From: an uncultured Clostridium sp.
GTDB taxonomy: Bacteria; Bacillota; Clostridia; Clostridiales; Clostridiaceae
NCBI RefSeq assembly: GCF_937920395.1
Contig: NZ_CALEVF010000310.1
Location: forward strand, 1-15,491
Direction of reading: 5' to 3'
Length of the DNA: 15,491 bases
Part shown: in pieces, positions 7,661-14,750 of the stretch
How the letters are laid out: every line of letters begins with the position of its first letter
How positions within the stretch are numbered: the first letter of the stretch is position 1
The notes under the pieces: model-generated
What the model saw: the letters and a program-made list of their open reading frames with translations, nothing else
The model's database searches: none
What the model was told of the DNA's origin: nothing
Program-made: the position numbers and the translations under genes

Positions 7661-8734
7661 TTATTTTAATAAGTATACAAAAGTCATTCTTCCAATAACT
7701 ATGGATACTGGTTGCGTTGAAGTTAAACCTGATGGAGTAACACCATCATAAAAAAATAAAGCATTTTTTGTTGGATCAACTCCACTAAGTGCTGATAATG
7801 CAGCTTTTAAAGCACTTGCACTAGCAGGTCTATTGATAGCACCATTTTTTACTACAGTAAATTGGTAATTATTATTTGTATGTTCATTAATAACGCCTGA
7901 AATTGAATTTGGAAATAAGTTATTCTGTACTCTATTTACAACTACAGCGCCTACAGCAAGTTGAGCATTATAAGATTCTCCTCCAGCTTCTGCAGTTATT
8001 AATCTAGATAACAAGTTCAAATCGCTTTCTGTATATCTTATCGATACAGCATTTGATTGCTGGACGGGCGTGGTTTGTGGCGTAGTAGTACTTGTTGCTG
8101 TCGTCGAAAGTTTAAGAGTTTGTCCAACATATATAGTATCATTCCATTTGTTATTAGCAGTTCTTAAAGCACTTAATGATAGACCACATTTTTTGGCTAT
8201 TGTAGACAAACAATCTCCACTCTTTACGGTATAAGTTTTAAGTGCATTTTGAGCTGGAGCTTTCGTTGGAGTTTTAGTCGGCGTTGCTGTAGAACTAGTT
8301 GAATTACTAAGCTTGAGAACTTGTCCAACATATATAGTATCATTCCATTTGTTATTAGCTGTTCTTAAAGCACTTAATGATAGGCCACATTTTTTGGCTA
8401 TTGTAGATAAACAATCACCACTTTTAACAGTATAAGTTTTAACTGTATTCTGAGCTGGAGCTTTAGTTGGTGTGGTTGTAGGTTTAGAACTAGTTGAACT
8501 ATTAACCTTGAGAACTTGTCCAACATATATAGTGTCATTCCATTTATTATTAGCGGTTCTTAAAGAACTTAATGATTGTCCATATTTTGATGCTATTAAA
8601 GATAAGCAATCACCACTTTTTACAGTATATGTTGTCATGGTAGTTGCAAATACATTGTGTGATGTAATTGTTGAAACACCTATGGTTAATATTGATGCTA
8701 AGAAAATAGGTTTAAGACTTTTAATTTTGTTCAT
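7661..8734 (-). CDS. Secreted cell-wall hydrolase: three LysM domains plus SleB-type hydrolase domain
   Basis: 357 aa. Residues 1-31 are a signal peptide (basic start, hydrophobic core, VFA cleavage region). Three LysM peptidoglycan-binding modules follow at about 36-77, 101-142 and 168-209, each with YTVKSGDCLS and WNDTIYVGQ, joined by Thr/Pro/Ala-rich linkers. Residues 239-355 match the SleB/CwlJ hydrolase domain, with RLITAEAGGES (244-254); E249 is the likely catalytic Glu. Family members cleave peptidoglycan (the spore cortex in SleB). Three LysM modules and no sporulation-type N-terminus would also suit a vegetative wall enzyme. The RBS is a G run (8741-8746). LysM2 and LysM3 are almost identical. 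No neighbour is cotranscribed, and its own promoter and terminator are visible. Confidence 0.93.
   Translation of the reverse strand: MNKIKSLKPIFLASILTIGVSTITSHNVFATTMTTYTVKSGDCLSLIASKYGQSLSSLRTANNKWNDTIYVGQVLKVNSSTSSKPTTTPTKAPAQNTVKTYTVKSGDCLSTIAKKCGLSLSALRTANNKWNDTIYVGQVLKLSNSTSSTATPTKTPTKAPAQNALKTYTVKSGDCLSTIAKKCGLSLSALRTANNKWNDTIYVGQTLKLSTTATSTTTPQTTPVQQSNAVSIRYTESDLNLLSRLITAEAGGESYNAQLAVGAVVVNRVQNNLFPNSISGVINEHTNNNYQFTVVKNGAINRPASASALKAALSALSGVDPTKNALFFYDGVTPSGLTSTQPVSIVIGRMTFVYLLK
8108..8434 (-). repeat. Near-identical duplicated LysM-coding units (period 201 bp)
   Basis: The segments coding LysM3 (8108-8233) and LysM2 (8309-8434) differ by only a few bases, many of them silent; over residues 98-142 against 165-209 I see two amino-acid differences. 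LysM1 (8504-8629) is clearly more diverged. The pattern indicates a recent in-gene duplication of one module plus linker. Confidence 0.85.
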
Positions 8735-8767
8735 TGTTTATCCCCCCTTTAAATAATATTTGGTAGT

Positions 8768-8799
8768 ATTGTTGTATTATACCATAATAATACAATAAT
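8768..8799 (-). promoter_or_regulatory. Extended -10 promoter within an inverted repeat, LysM hydrolase gene
   Basis: On the minus strand TGGTATAAT (8784-8776) is an extended -10 element about 42 bases before the start codon. It is embedded in an inverted repeat (arms 8768-8780 and 8787-8799, one G-U pair, six-base loop), which could be an operator overlapping the promoter. No good -35 is seen, which is usual for extended -10 promoters. Confidence 0.5.
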
Positions 8800-8948
8800 T
8801 AAAAATAATCGCAAATTAGAAATAAATCTTACAATGGTCACGGAAAAAAATAGCAAAATAGTAAATATAATAGTATAATTGCTTTGATAAGATAAAAATA
8901 AGTAATTTTAAGCATATATTGTGCTATTACAATGGGGAGGACACAAAA

Positions 8949-9917
8949 ATGAAACGGTGGAAAAAAAATGTTTTAATTATATTTATTATTTTTGTAGTGG
9001 TTGTTGTAGGAGGATTTGGTTACGTCTTTTATGACCTTAGTAAAATAAATACTATGAAAATATCAAAAAAAGATGGGGATTTGGGGATTAAAAGCACAGC
9101 GACTACAAATGTAGAACAGAGTAATGATGTAACAAATATTGCTTTATTTGGTCTAGATAGAAGAGCCAAGACTGACTCAAGTCGCTCAGATTCTATGATA
9201 GTTTTATCTATAGATCAAAAACATAAAAAAATAAAAATGTCATCACTTATGAGAGATTTTTATGTATCAGTGGATGGTCATGGTCAAACAAAGCTTACAC
9301 ATGCATATGCTTATGGTGGAGCACAACTTGCAATTAAAACTATTAATAAAAATTTTAATTTGAACATTAGAGATTATGTTGCTGTTGATTTTTATGATCT
9401 TGAAAACCTAATAAATGCTATTGGTGGAGTAACTATTAATGTTCAGCAAGATGAAGTTCCTTTAATTAATAGTTATATGCAAGAAACTGGTGGAATTGAA
9501 AAAGAAGCAATAACTAAGATTACAACTACTGGAAAACAAAACTTAAATGGACTTCAAGCTGTTGCGTATTCAAGAATACGTTATACTGCTGGTGACGATT
9601 TTAAGAGAACTGAAAGACAAAGAACTGTATTAACAGCTATGATTACAAAACTTCAATCAGTAGGAGCGACGCAGTTTCCATCTGTTGTTAACAAACTTTT
9701 ACCCTACACTGAGACTAGTATGAATAGTGTAAATTTGATAAAACTTGGTACAAAAGTTATTGCAACTGGTACAACAACTTTGGAACAAGAGAGATTCCCA
9801 GTGGATGGTTACTGGTCATCACAAATGATCAATAAAGTGTATTATTTGGTGGGAAACATTAAGGCTACAACAGATCAACTTCATAAATTCATTTATGATG
9901 ATGTAAAACCTAAATAA
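8949..9917 (+). CDS. LCP-family (LytR-CpsA-Psr) cell-wall polymer ligase-type protein
   Basis: 322 aa from the ATG at 8949, which has GGGGAGG (8934-8940) at good spacing; the frame can be extended to a TTG at 8919 but that lacks an RBS. Residues 8-30 form a single N-terminal membrane anchor, and the rest lies outside the membrane. LCP signatures are present in order: NIALFGLDRR (63-72), RSDSM (79-83), SSLMRDFYV (98-106), KLTHAYAYGG (115-124), IGGVTINV (158-165) and YSRIRYTAGDDFKRTERQR (207-225), with the expected pyrophosphate-contacting Asp and Arg residues. Family members move lipid-linked glycopolymers onto peptidoglycan, or serve in related wall attachment. The nearby polysaccharide genes support such a role here. 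It is followed by a shared terminator. Confidence 0.95.
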   Translation: MKRWKKNVLIIFIIFVVVVVGGFGYVFYDLSKINTMKISKKDGDLGIKSTATTNVEQSNDVTNIALFGLDRRAKTDSSRSDSMIVLSIDQKHKKIKMSSLMRDFYVSVDGHGQTKLTHAYAYGGAQLAIKTINKNFNLNIRDYVAVDFYDLENLINAIGGVTINVQQDEVPLINSYMQETGGIEKEAITKITTTGKQNLNGLQAVAYSRIRYTAGDDFKRTERQRTVLTAMITKLQSVGATQFPSVVNKLLPYTETSMNSVNLIKLGTKVIATGTTTLEQERFPVDGYWSSQMINKVYYLVGNIKATTDQLHKFIYDDVKPK

Positions 9918-9920
9918 TAT

Positions 9921-9950
9921 AAAAAAACTCTCCGGTTGGAGAGTTTTTTT
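9921..9950. terminator. Bidirectional terminator between LCP gene and orphan gene
   Basis: A 13-bp perfect stem with arms 9921-9933 and 9938-9950 (core ACTCTCC/GGAGAGT), loop GGTT, and runs of seven A and seven T at the two ends. This works on both strands. It overlaps the last base of the orphan gene's stop codon. Confidence 0.93.
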
Positions 9951-10480
9951 TATATTATATAACTATTAATAAAATCATCAAATACATTAATAGTTTCAAA
10001 TTTATTAGTATTTCTAACATCTATTTTAACTTTTTGATTAGTAAAAATTAAGGTTTTATTTATTTCTGATTGCACTTCTACTTTAATTAAGTAACCTGTA
10101 ATAGAAAGGTTTGTTTTAGTAAAACTATGTAAGTATAAGCTGTCTTCATATAAATCTACAATAATAATATCACGCTTAATTTCATCAAAGTATTTTTCTA
10201 TTTCTCCATTAATAAAAGTATATTTTATTAGAGGACTTATACTGCCAGATTCATTAAACGGCTTAATTACTAAATAACTATCATCTACCTCGTTTGTAGA
10301 TCCATTTGACATTATTAAATTTATGCTACTATCTTTTTTCTTTAAATCCTTATTCTTAATCAAGATTGATTCAATAGTTTTACAATCCTTAAGAGCTTTG
10401 TTGACTTTAAAATAAAAAAGAGTCTTTTTGAAAAAAGAAGAATTGACATTTTTATATGTTGGTATAATTTGTTCACTCAC
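9950..10480 (-). CDS. Hypothetical protein, 176 aa, no recognised family
   Basis: I do not recognise this protein. It starts at GTG (10480) with GGGGGG at 10488-10493 as RBS seven bases away. It has no signal peptide and no membrane helix; the first 50 residues are Lys/Phe-rich and likely helical (FFKKTLFYFKVNKALKDCK), and the rest reads as alternating beta-type segments (SYLVIKPF, DIIIVDLYEDSLYLHSF, KTLIFTNQKVKIDV). This suggests a cytosolic beta-rich fold, perhaps a PH-like or shape-related domain, but that is only an impression. It contains a single Cys (residue 33). Codon use is like its neighbours. It is monocistronic, convergent with the LCP gene and divergent from the Ala-rich protein gene. 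The stop overlaps the shared terminator. Confidence 0.8.
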   Translation of the reverse strand: MSEQIIPTYKNVNSSFFKKTLFYFKVNKALKDCKTIESILIKNKDLKKKDSSINLIMSNGSTNEVDDSYLVIKPFNESGSISPLIKYTFINGEIEKYFDEIKRDIIIVDLYEDSLYLHSFTKTNLSITGYLIKVEVQSEINKTLIFTNQKVKIDVRNTNKFETINVFDDFINSYII

Positions 10481-10950
10481 AATGAGGCCCCCCTAATACT
10501 TATGTTATGTACAAGTATAAATCGATTTCATTTATAATTGGACATAAACAAACTTATAAAGTTTATAGATAACTTTATTTATACTATAACTTTATTTATC
10601 AATAAAAACATATTTTACAATTTTATTGTATAGGTTATGGTCAATTATGTCAAGAAAATTTATATGTGGCGTGTTCAGGGTATAGAAGTCATTCAAATAG
10701 AGGCTATTGCTATATTTTGGGAGAAATCATAAAGTAACATTATTGCAGAATTAGTCACAAATTGTAACACGATAATTAAAGGAATACAATAGTTAATAGT
10801 GTAATATGGTAAAGATAAGTTGGGTTTATACGAGTTATAATAGTAAACCTTAGATTGTAATGGAGAAATTTATAAAAAGATGGTTTTTAATAATGAGATA
10901 AAATAATATACTTACTTTTTAATGGTTCTAAAATTTGGGGGGCGTGATAA
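10481..10950. other. 470-bp AT-rich intergenic region with direct and inverted repeats
   Basis: No gene of useful length is seen on either strand. It contains an inverted repeat AAACTT-ATA-AAGTTT (10550-10564) and an exact 14-bp direct repeat ATAACTTTATTTAT at 10569-10582 and 10586-10599 (17-bp period). A TATAAT at 10836-10841 is a possible -10 for the downstream operon, with no clear -35, and a G run (10937-10942) is the next gene's RBS. A 12-codon ATG frame in 10649-10687 lacks an RBS. The length leaves room for a long leader or small RNA, but no known riboswitch is recognised. Confidence 0.6.
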
Positions 10951-11754
10951 ATGAGGAGAGTAACTACGAAAGTAATAGCAATAACAACAGTAGCAGCGGT
11001 GTTATTTATAAGTACCAGTGCTTGGGCAATTACTAATAAAATGAAAGATTCATCTGAAAACAAGACTAATTTAGCAAGTGGAGTAAAGGCAACAGCAGTT
11101 GATAATGACAATAGCTTAGCTAATAAGAAAAGTGATGAATTAGCTGCTAATGAAGCTAAAGCCAAAGCTAAAGAAAAAGCGGATTTACTAGCCAGTGATA
11201 AAGCAAAAAAAGATGTACTTGCAAAAGAAGCAGAAATTTTAGCAAAACAAAATGAAGCAGCAAAAGCAGAAAAAATTGTTTCAGATAAGGCAAGCCAGGG
11301 AGAAATATTAGCAAAGGCGAAAGAAACTTTATCAAATCAGTCAAAAGCGATAGCAAAACTAGCTGAAGCTAAAAGAGTTGCGACAATTGCTGCAAATAGA
11401 GCAGCAGTTAATAGGTCAAATACAGCTTATGCAGCTACAGTAGCTGCAAATAAGGCGGTACAAGTAAGGGCGACTAATCTTGCTAGAACAAGAGCAGCTA
11501 ATCTTGCTAGAACAAAAGCAGCTAATTTAGCTAGGACAAATGCAGCTAATAAAGCAGCTACAATAGCTGCAAATAAGGCAGCACAAGTAAAGGCGACTAA
11601 TCTTGCTAAAACAAGAGCAGCTACATTAGCTAGGGAGAAGGCTAATTTGGAAGCTAAGACTGAGGCTGCTAATAACGCTAAAATAGAGGCGGATATGAAA
11701 GCTGTAATAAAAGCAAAAGAATTGGCTGATAAACAAAAACAAGAACAAGAATAA
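10951..11754 (+). CDS. Secreted Ala/Lys/Asn-rich repeat protein
   Basis: 267 aa with a clear signal peptide (residues 1-26, basic MRR start, cleavage after SAWA). The mature chain is about 27% alanine by my count, with Lys, Asn, Glu, Thr and Arg making up most of the rest; it has no Cys and almost no aromatic residues. Residues 62-135 are Lys/Glu/Ala-rich and helix-prone. Residues about 174-230 contain imperfect 8-residue repeats of the type AANLARTK. The tail is Lys/Glu/Gln-rich. It probably forms a long extended helix or coiled coil outside the cell, and its basic character could bind anionic wall polymers. No enzymatic motif or anchor is seen and no family is recognised. The fibronectin-repeat protein gene starts 38 bp downstream with no terminator between, so the two are likely made together. 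The RBS is GGGGGG (10937-10942). Confidence 0.85.
   Translation: MRRVTTKVIAITTVAAVLFISTSAWAITNKMKDSSENKTNLASGVKATAVDNDNSLANKKSDELAANEAKAKAKEKADLLASDKAKKDVLAKEAEILAKQNEAAKAEKIVSDKASQGEILAKAKETLSNQSKAIAKLAEAKRVATIAANRAAVNRSNTAYAATVAANKAVQVRATNLARTRAANLARTKAANLARTNAANKAATIAANKAAQVKATNLAKTRAATLAREKANLEAKTEAANNAKIEADMKAVIKAKELADKQKQEQE
11470..11640 (+). repeat. 24-bp tandem repeats coding 8-residue Ala-rich units
   Basis: In-frame 24-bp units start at 11470, 11494, 11518, 11542 and 11566, then after one extra codon at 11593 and 11617. They code ATNLARTR, AANLARTK, AANLARTN, AANKAATI, AANKAAQV, ATNLAKTR and AATLAREK. The first two units are nearly identical in DNA; later ones are diverged. A larger repeat is also visible, since the motif around ATIAAN(K/R)AA occurs before and after the block. 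Confidence 0.85.
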
Positions 11755-11792
11755 AATTATATAGAGAACGGTAATTAAGAGGGGGAATATGA

Positions 11793-14333
11793 GTGTTTTA
11801 TAAAAAAATTTTTACTAGTTTATTAGTTTTTTTAATGGTATTAAGCAATATTGTTTTTACACCAATGACTGCTAAGGCAGTAACTGACGTAGCACTACCA
11901 ATATTAAGTAGTATGAGTGTAGACAAGATATCTGTTGTAGCTGGAGAAAGTGTTAAGGTAACACTAGGGGTTACTAATAGTGACGGTAGTGGAATAAAAG
12001 ATGTTACTATTTTTTATCGATCGCCTTTAACAAATAAATCAAAATCTATAAGTATGAAGAATATTAGTGGAGACATATATGAAGGTACTTTAAGTTTATC
12101 TAGTATAGATGAAATTGGTACATGGAAAGCTACTTATGTTAGTGTAACTGACAATTTAGGTAACGCTAAACATATAGATAATTCAAACATATATCCACTT
12201 TCTTTAATCAAACAAGATTTGAAACCTCTTAATTTTGAGTTAAAGCAAGTAGATACATCAATTAATCCTCTATCTCAAACATGTGTTACTCAAAGCGAGG
12301 AATGGTCGACTAAAACAATAAATGGAGATTTATATATTGGACCAAATTCAATATTAACAATTAATGGGTTGGTTACAGTAAATGGTGATGTATATGTTTT
12401 GGGTGCAATCCAGAATTATGGTAATTTAAGCGTTACTGGAACTATACATGCAATTCAATATAATACAGTGGCATCCACTTTAAAATATGGTACTGTAGTT
12501 ACGTTAGGTGGAACAATTTCAATAGGTTCAATAAAAGCTTCAAATGATCCAATAGATATTCCGCTTAAGATATACGAAGCAGATAATAAAAATGCTTTAA
12601 TAGCTAAAGAAGGAAAACTTAATATAACAGGAGCAACTCTACCAATAGCTGATTTATATTTAGATGATACAAAAATAGATTATAATGTTAACGGAACCTT
12701 TAGTCTAAGTTTAGATGTTGCCAATAAATCATCAATAACATTTCAAATAATTGATATTTTGGGGAATAAAAAAGATGTAAAATATACTATTAACAATCTC
12801 GCAAGCAAAGTCTTTTTTAATTCAACTCAAGGGTCATTAGTAAATAATCAGGTAATTGAATATAATGCTAATGCTGTAAAACCAGCAGATCCAATTAGGA
12901 CAGGCTACACATTTGGTGGTTGGTATAAAGAAGCAACATGCTTAAATACATGGAACTTCACTACTGATAAAGTAACAGTAGATACTACAATTTATGCGAA
13001 GTGGACAGTGAGCAACTACACAGTTACATTAAATAGCCAAGGTGGAAGTGTAGTAAGTAATAAAAGTGCAACGTATAATAGTTTAATAGTAGCGCCAGTT
13101 TCACCAACTAGGACAGGCTACACATTTGGTGGTTGGTATAAAGAAGCTGCATGTTTAAAGGTATGGAACTTTACTACTGATAAAGTAATGACAAATACAA
13201 CAATTTATGCGAAGTGGACAGTTATTCCAAATGGAATCCCAACAGGGTTAAAAGCGACATCGGCTTCATATAATAGTATTAATGTTAATTGGAGTACAGT
13301 AACTGGAGCGAGTGGGTATGCTATTTACAGAGCATTATCAAGCACTGGACAATATACTTGGATGTCAGAGACTACAAAAACTAACTATCAAAGTAGTGGA
13401 CTTACTACAAACAATACCTATTACTACAAAGTTAAGTCATATAAAATGGTAGGTAAAGCTAAAGTGTATAGTGGTTATTCAGCTATGATAAGCTCAAAAC
13501 CAATACTGCTTGCACCGACATCAGTAAAAATAGCAGCATCCTTATATAATAGTATTAATGTTAAATGGGGTAGCGTAGCTGGAGCAAGTAAATACGAAGT
13601 TTACAGAGCGACATCAAGTGTTGGTAAATATACGTTAATATCAACAACGACTGCAATAAGTTATACCAATAGTGGGCTTACAAGTAATAGTGTTTATTAC
13701 TTTAAGGTTAGAGCATATAGACTTATAGGTTCTGTTAAAGTGTACAGTGGTTATTCATCTGTGTTAAGTGCAAAACCAATGCCAGCTACACCAACAGCAT
13801 TAAAAGCAGCAGCTACCTCATACAACAGTATTAATATTAGATGGAATGCTGTTTATGGAGTAAGTGGATATGAAGTTTATAAAGCAACAGGGAGTAAAGG
13901 TTCATGTACTTTGGTGTCAACCACTACTGGTGTGAGTTATAACAGCACTGGACTTATGACAAATACTAGTTATTACTATATGGTTAGAGCATACAGGCTA
14001 AATGGTAATGTTAAGATATACAGTGGTTTCTCAGCTTTAGTAAGTGCAAAACCAATACCAGCAACTCCTGTAAATGCCAAGGCTACTAGAATTAGTTCTA
14101 AAAGTATTAAAATTACATGCAACGCTGTATCTGGAGCAAATGGTTATGAAGTATATAGAGCTGCTTCAAGTAGAGGAACTTATGGGTTATTAGCAAGAAT
14201 GACAAATTCTTATTATACAAATTCAAAGTTAACAGCAGGAAGAACTTATTATTATAAAACAAGGGCATATAGAGTTGTTGGGAAAACAAAAGTATACAGC
14301 AACTGGAGTGCCATAGTACATGCAAAGGCATAG
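11793..14333 (+). CDS. Large secreted surface protein: InlB-type repeats and four fibronectin III domains
   Basis: 846 aa starting at GTG with GAGGGGG (11779-11785) as RBS; the nearby ATG at 11789 stops after four codons. Residues 1-29 are a signal peptide (TAKA end). Residues about 30-150 form a beta-sandwich-like region. Residues 172-222 have repeating NGD/TINGxVTVNGDV turns like a short beta-solenoid or bactofilin-type stretch. Two InlB B-repeat (Flg_new) units follow at about 339-406 and 408-476, each with RTGYTFGGWYKEA and TTIYAKWTV. Four fibronectin III domains come next at about 480-569, 573-660, 663-752 and 755-846, each with SYNSIN(V/I)xW, GYEVYRA and YYYKVRAY motifs. No catalytic domain, LPxTG sorting signal, S-layer or choline-binding module is present. 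It is probably an adhesive or matrix protein, either released or held by binding to wall polymers. It is likely in an operon with the preceding Ala-rich protein. Confidence 0.9.
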   Translation: MFYKKIFTSLLVFLMVLSNIVFTPMTAKAVTDVALPILSSMSVDKISVVAGESVKVTLGVTNSDGSGIKDVTIFYRSPLTNKSKSISMKNISGDIYEGTLSLSSIDEIGTWKATYVSVTDNLGNAKHIDNSNIYPLSLIKQDLKPLNFELKQVDTSINPLSQTCVTQSEEWSTKTINGDLYIGPNSILTINGLVTVNGDVYVLGAIQNYGNLSVTGTIHAIQYNTVASTLKYGTVVTLGGTISIGSIKASNDPIDIPLKIYEADNKNALIAKEGKLNITGATLPIADLYLDDTKIDYNVNGTFSLSLDVANKSSITFQIIDILGNKKDVKYTINNLASKVFFNSTQGSLVNNQVIEYNANAVKPADPIRTGYTFGGWYKEATCLNTWNFTTDKVTVDTTIYAKWTVSNYTVTLNSQGGSVVSNKSATYNSLIVAPVSPTRTGYTFGGWYKEAACLKVWNFTTDKVMTNTTIYAKWTVIPNGIPTGLKATSASYNSINVNWSTVTGASGYAIYRALSSTGQYTWMSETTKTNYQSSGLTTNNTYYYKVKSYKMVGKAKVYSGYSAMISSKPILLAPTSVKIAASLYNSINVKWGSVAGASKYEVYRATSSVGKYTLISTTTAISYTNSGLTSNSVYYFKVRAYRLIGSVKVYSGYSSVLSAKPMPATPTALKAAATSYNSINIRWNAVYGVSGYEVYKATGSKGSCTLVSTTTGVSYNSTGLMTNTSYYYMVRAYRLNGNVKIYSGFSALVSAKPIPATPVNAKATRISSKSIKITCNAVSGANGYEVYRAASSRGTYGLLARMTNSYYTNSKLTAGRTYYYKTRAYRVVGKTKVYSNWSAIVHAKA
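12896..13147 (+). repeat. Exact 39-bp direct repeats within the InlB-type repeat region
   Basis: The same 39 bases, beginning TAGGACAGGC and ending AAAGAAGC, occur at 12896-12934 and 13109-13147, 213 bp (71 codons) apart. They encode RTGYTFGGWYKEA. Exact identity in third positions suggests recent duplication or gene conversion between the two modules. Confidence 0.85.
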
Positions 14334-14372
14334 ATTATAGAATAATAAAGAACAAACGTTCTATTGGACTAT

Positions 14373-14408
14373 AAAAATAAGGATATCGAATTCGATATCC
14401 TTATTTTT
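14373..14408. terminator. 36-bp perfect palindrome acting as bidirectional terminator
   Basis: Arms 14373-14390 and 14391-14408 are fully complementary (AAAAATAAGGATATCGAA and its complement), with A and T runs at the ends. This gives a good terminator on both strands, for the fibronectin-repeat gene (plus) and the YvrJ gene (minus), whose last three codons lie within it. Confidence 0.9.
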
Positions 14409-14562
14409 TATATTTTCCTATAACAGCGGATATTACTACAGCTAAACTAGAGATAGAAATATTGAGATCCTCAATTTTCTTCTCAAATCTAACTAGTAGA
14501 TATATACTCACACCTATAGGGAAGCCAACTGTATTAACCAGTTTAATTAATGCATCATACAT
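14401..14562 (-). CDS. YvrJ-family microprotein (53 aa)
   Basis: A 53-aa frame with the look of the YvrJ family: an N-terminal MYDALIKLVNTVGFPIGVSI segment, then YLLVRFEKKIEDL and an amphipathic tail ending in GKYKK. Residues about 10-24 form one membrane helix, followed by the conserved R-x-E-x-K-I pattern. RBS GGGAGGTGA (14569-14577) is strong and points to the ATG at 14562; the ATG four bases upstream is followed by a stop after three codons. Family members are short membrane proteins of unknown role, loosely similar to BhlA-type holin-like peptides, and in clostridia often sit with DUF1659 and DUF2922 genes. Neither partner is seen here. The stop codon lies inside the shared palindromic terminator. 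Confidence 0.85.
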   Translation of the reverse strand: MYDALIKLVNTVGFPIGVSIYLLVRFEKKIEDLNISISSLAVVISAVIGKYKK

Positions 14563-14696
14563 GCATAATCACCTCCCTCACCATTACATGATATATATAT
14601 GAGTTTAATATTGTTTTTGTGGATATTATAGAATTAATTATATAAATAGCGATTTTTGTGTTTTTTTATTGAAAAGATGTTTAATAGTAAAAATGA

Positions 14697-14705
14697 TGAT
14701 ATAAT
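14697..14705 (+). promoter_or_regulatory. Extended -10 promoter (TGATATAAT) before the CapD-like gene
   Basis: TGATATAAT is a consensus extended -10 element about 46 bp upstream of the GTG start. No matching -35 is seen at 16-18 bp. The gap 14563-14750 otherwise holds AT-rich DNA, with the YvrJ promoter presumably on the other strand. Confidence 0.5.
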
Positions 14706-14750
14706 ATCATGAGAACTAATTATGAGAAAAATGAAGAAGAGGTGTATATT

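Noticed and set aside
8919..8948. TTG start extending the LCP protein by 10 residues
   Set aside because: The ATG at 8949 has a well-spaced GGGGAGG site, while the TTG has none, and the extra residues would lie over that site.
10630..10740. Possible riboswitch or structured RNA upstream of the Ala-rich gene
   Set aside because: I looked for cyclic-di-GMP and other common clostridial riboswitch cores and found no matching conserved segments or convincing long-range pairing.
10887..11356. Minus-strand hydrophobic frames of 92 and 62 codons over the Ala-rich gene
   Set aside because: Leu-rich translations are the expected antisense of Ala/Lys-rich codons; no RBS.
11470..11640. Tandem repeats as a CRISPR array
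   Set aside because: The repeats are contiguous in-frame codons without spacers and encode part of a secreted protein.
14113..14331. 72-codon minus-strand frame opposite the last Fn3 domain
   Set aside because: It is antisense to a conserved domain with low-complexity Leu/His translation and no RBS.
14381..14398. Palindrome containing adjoining EcoRV and EcoRI sites, similar to a cloning-vector polylinker
   Set aside because: The symmetry extends over 36 bp with A/T runs at the ends, which fits a natural bidirectional terminator, and coding sequence of a YvrJ protein runs into it.
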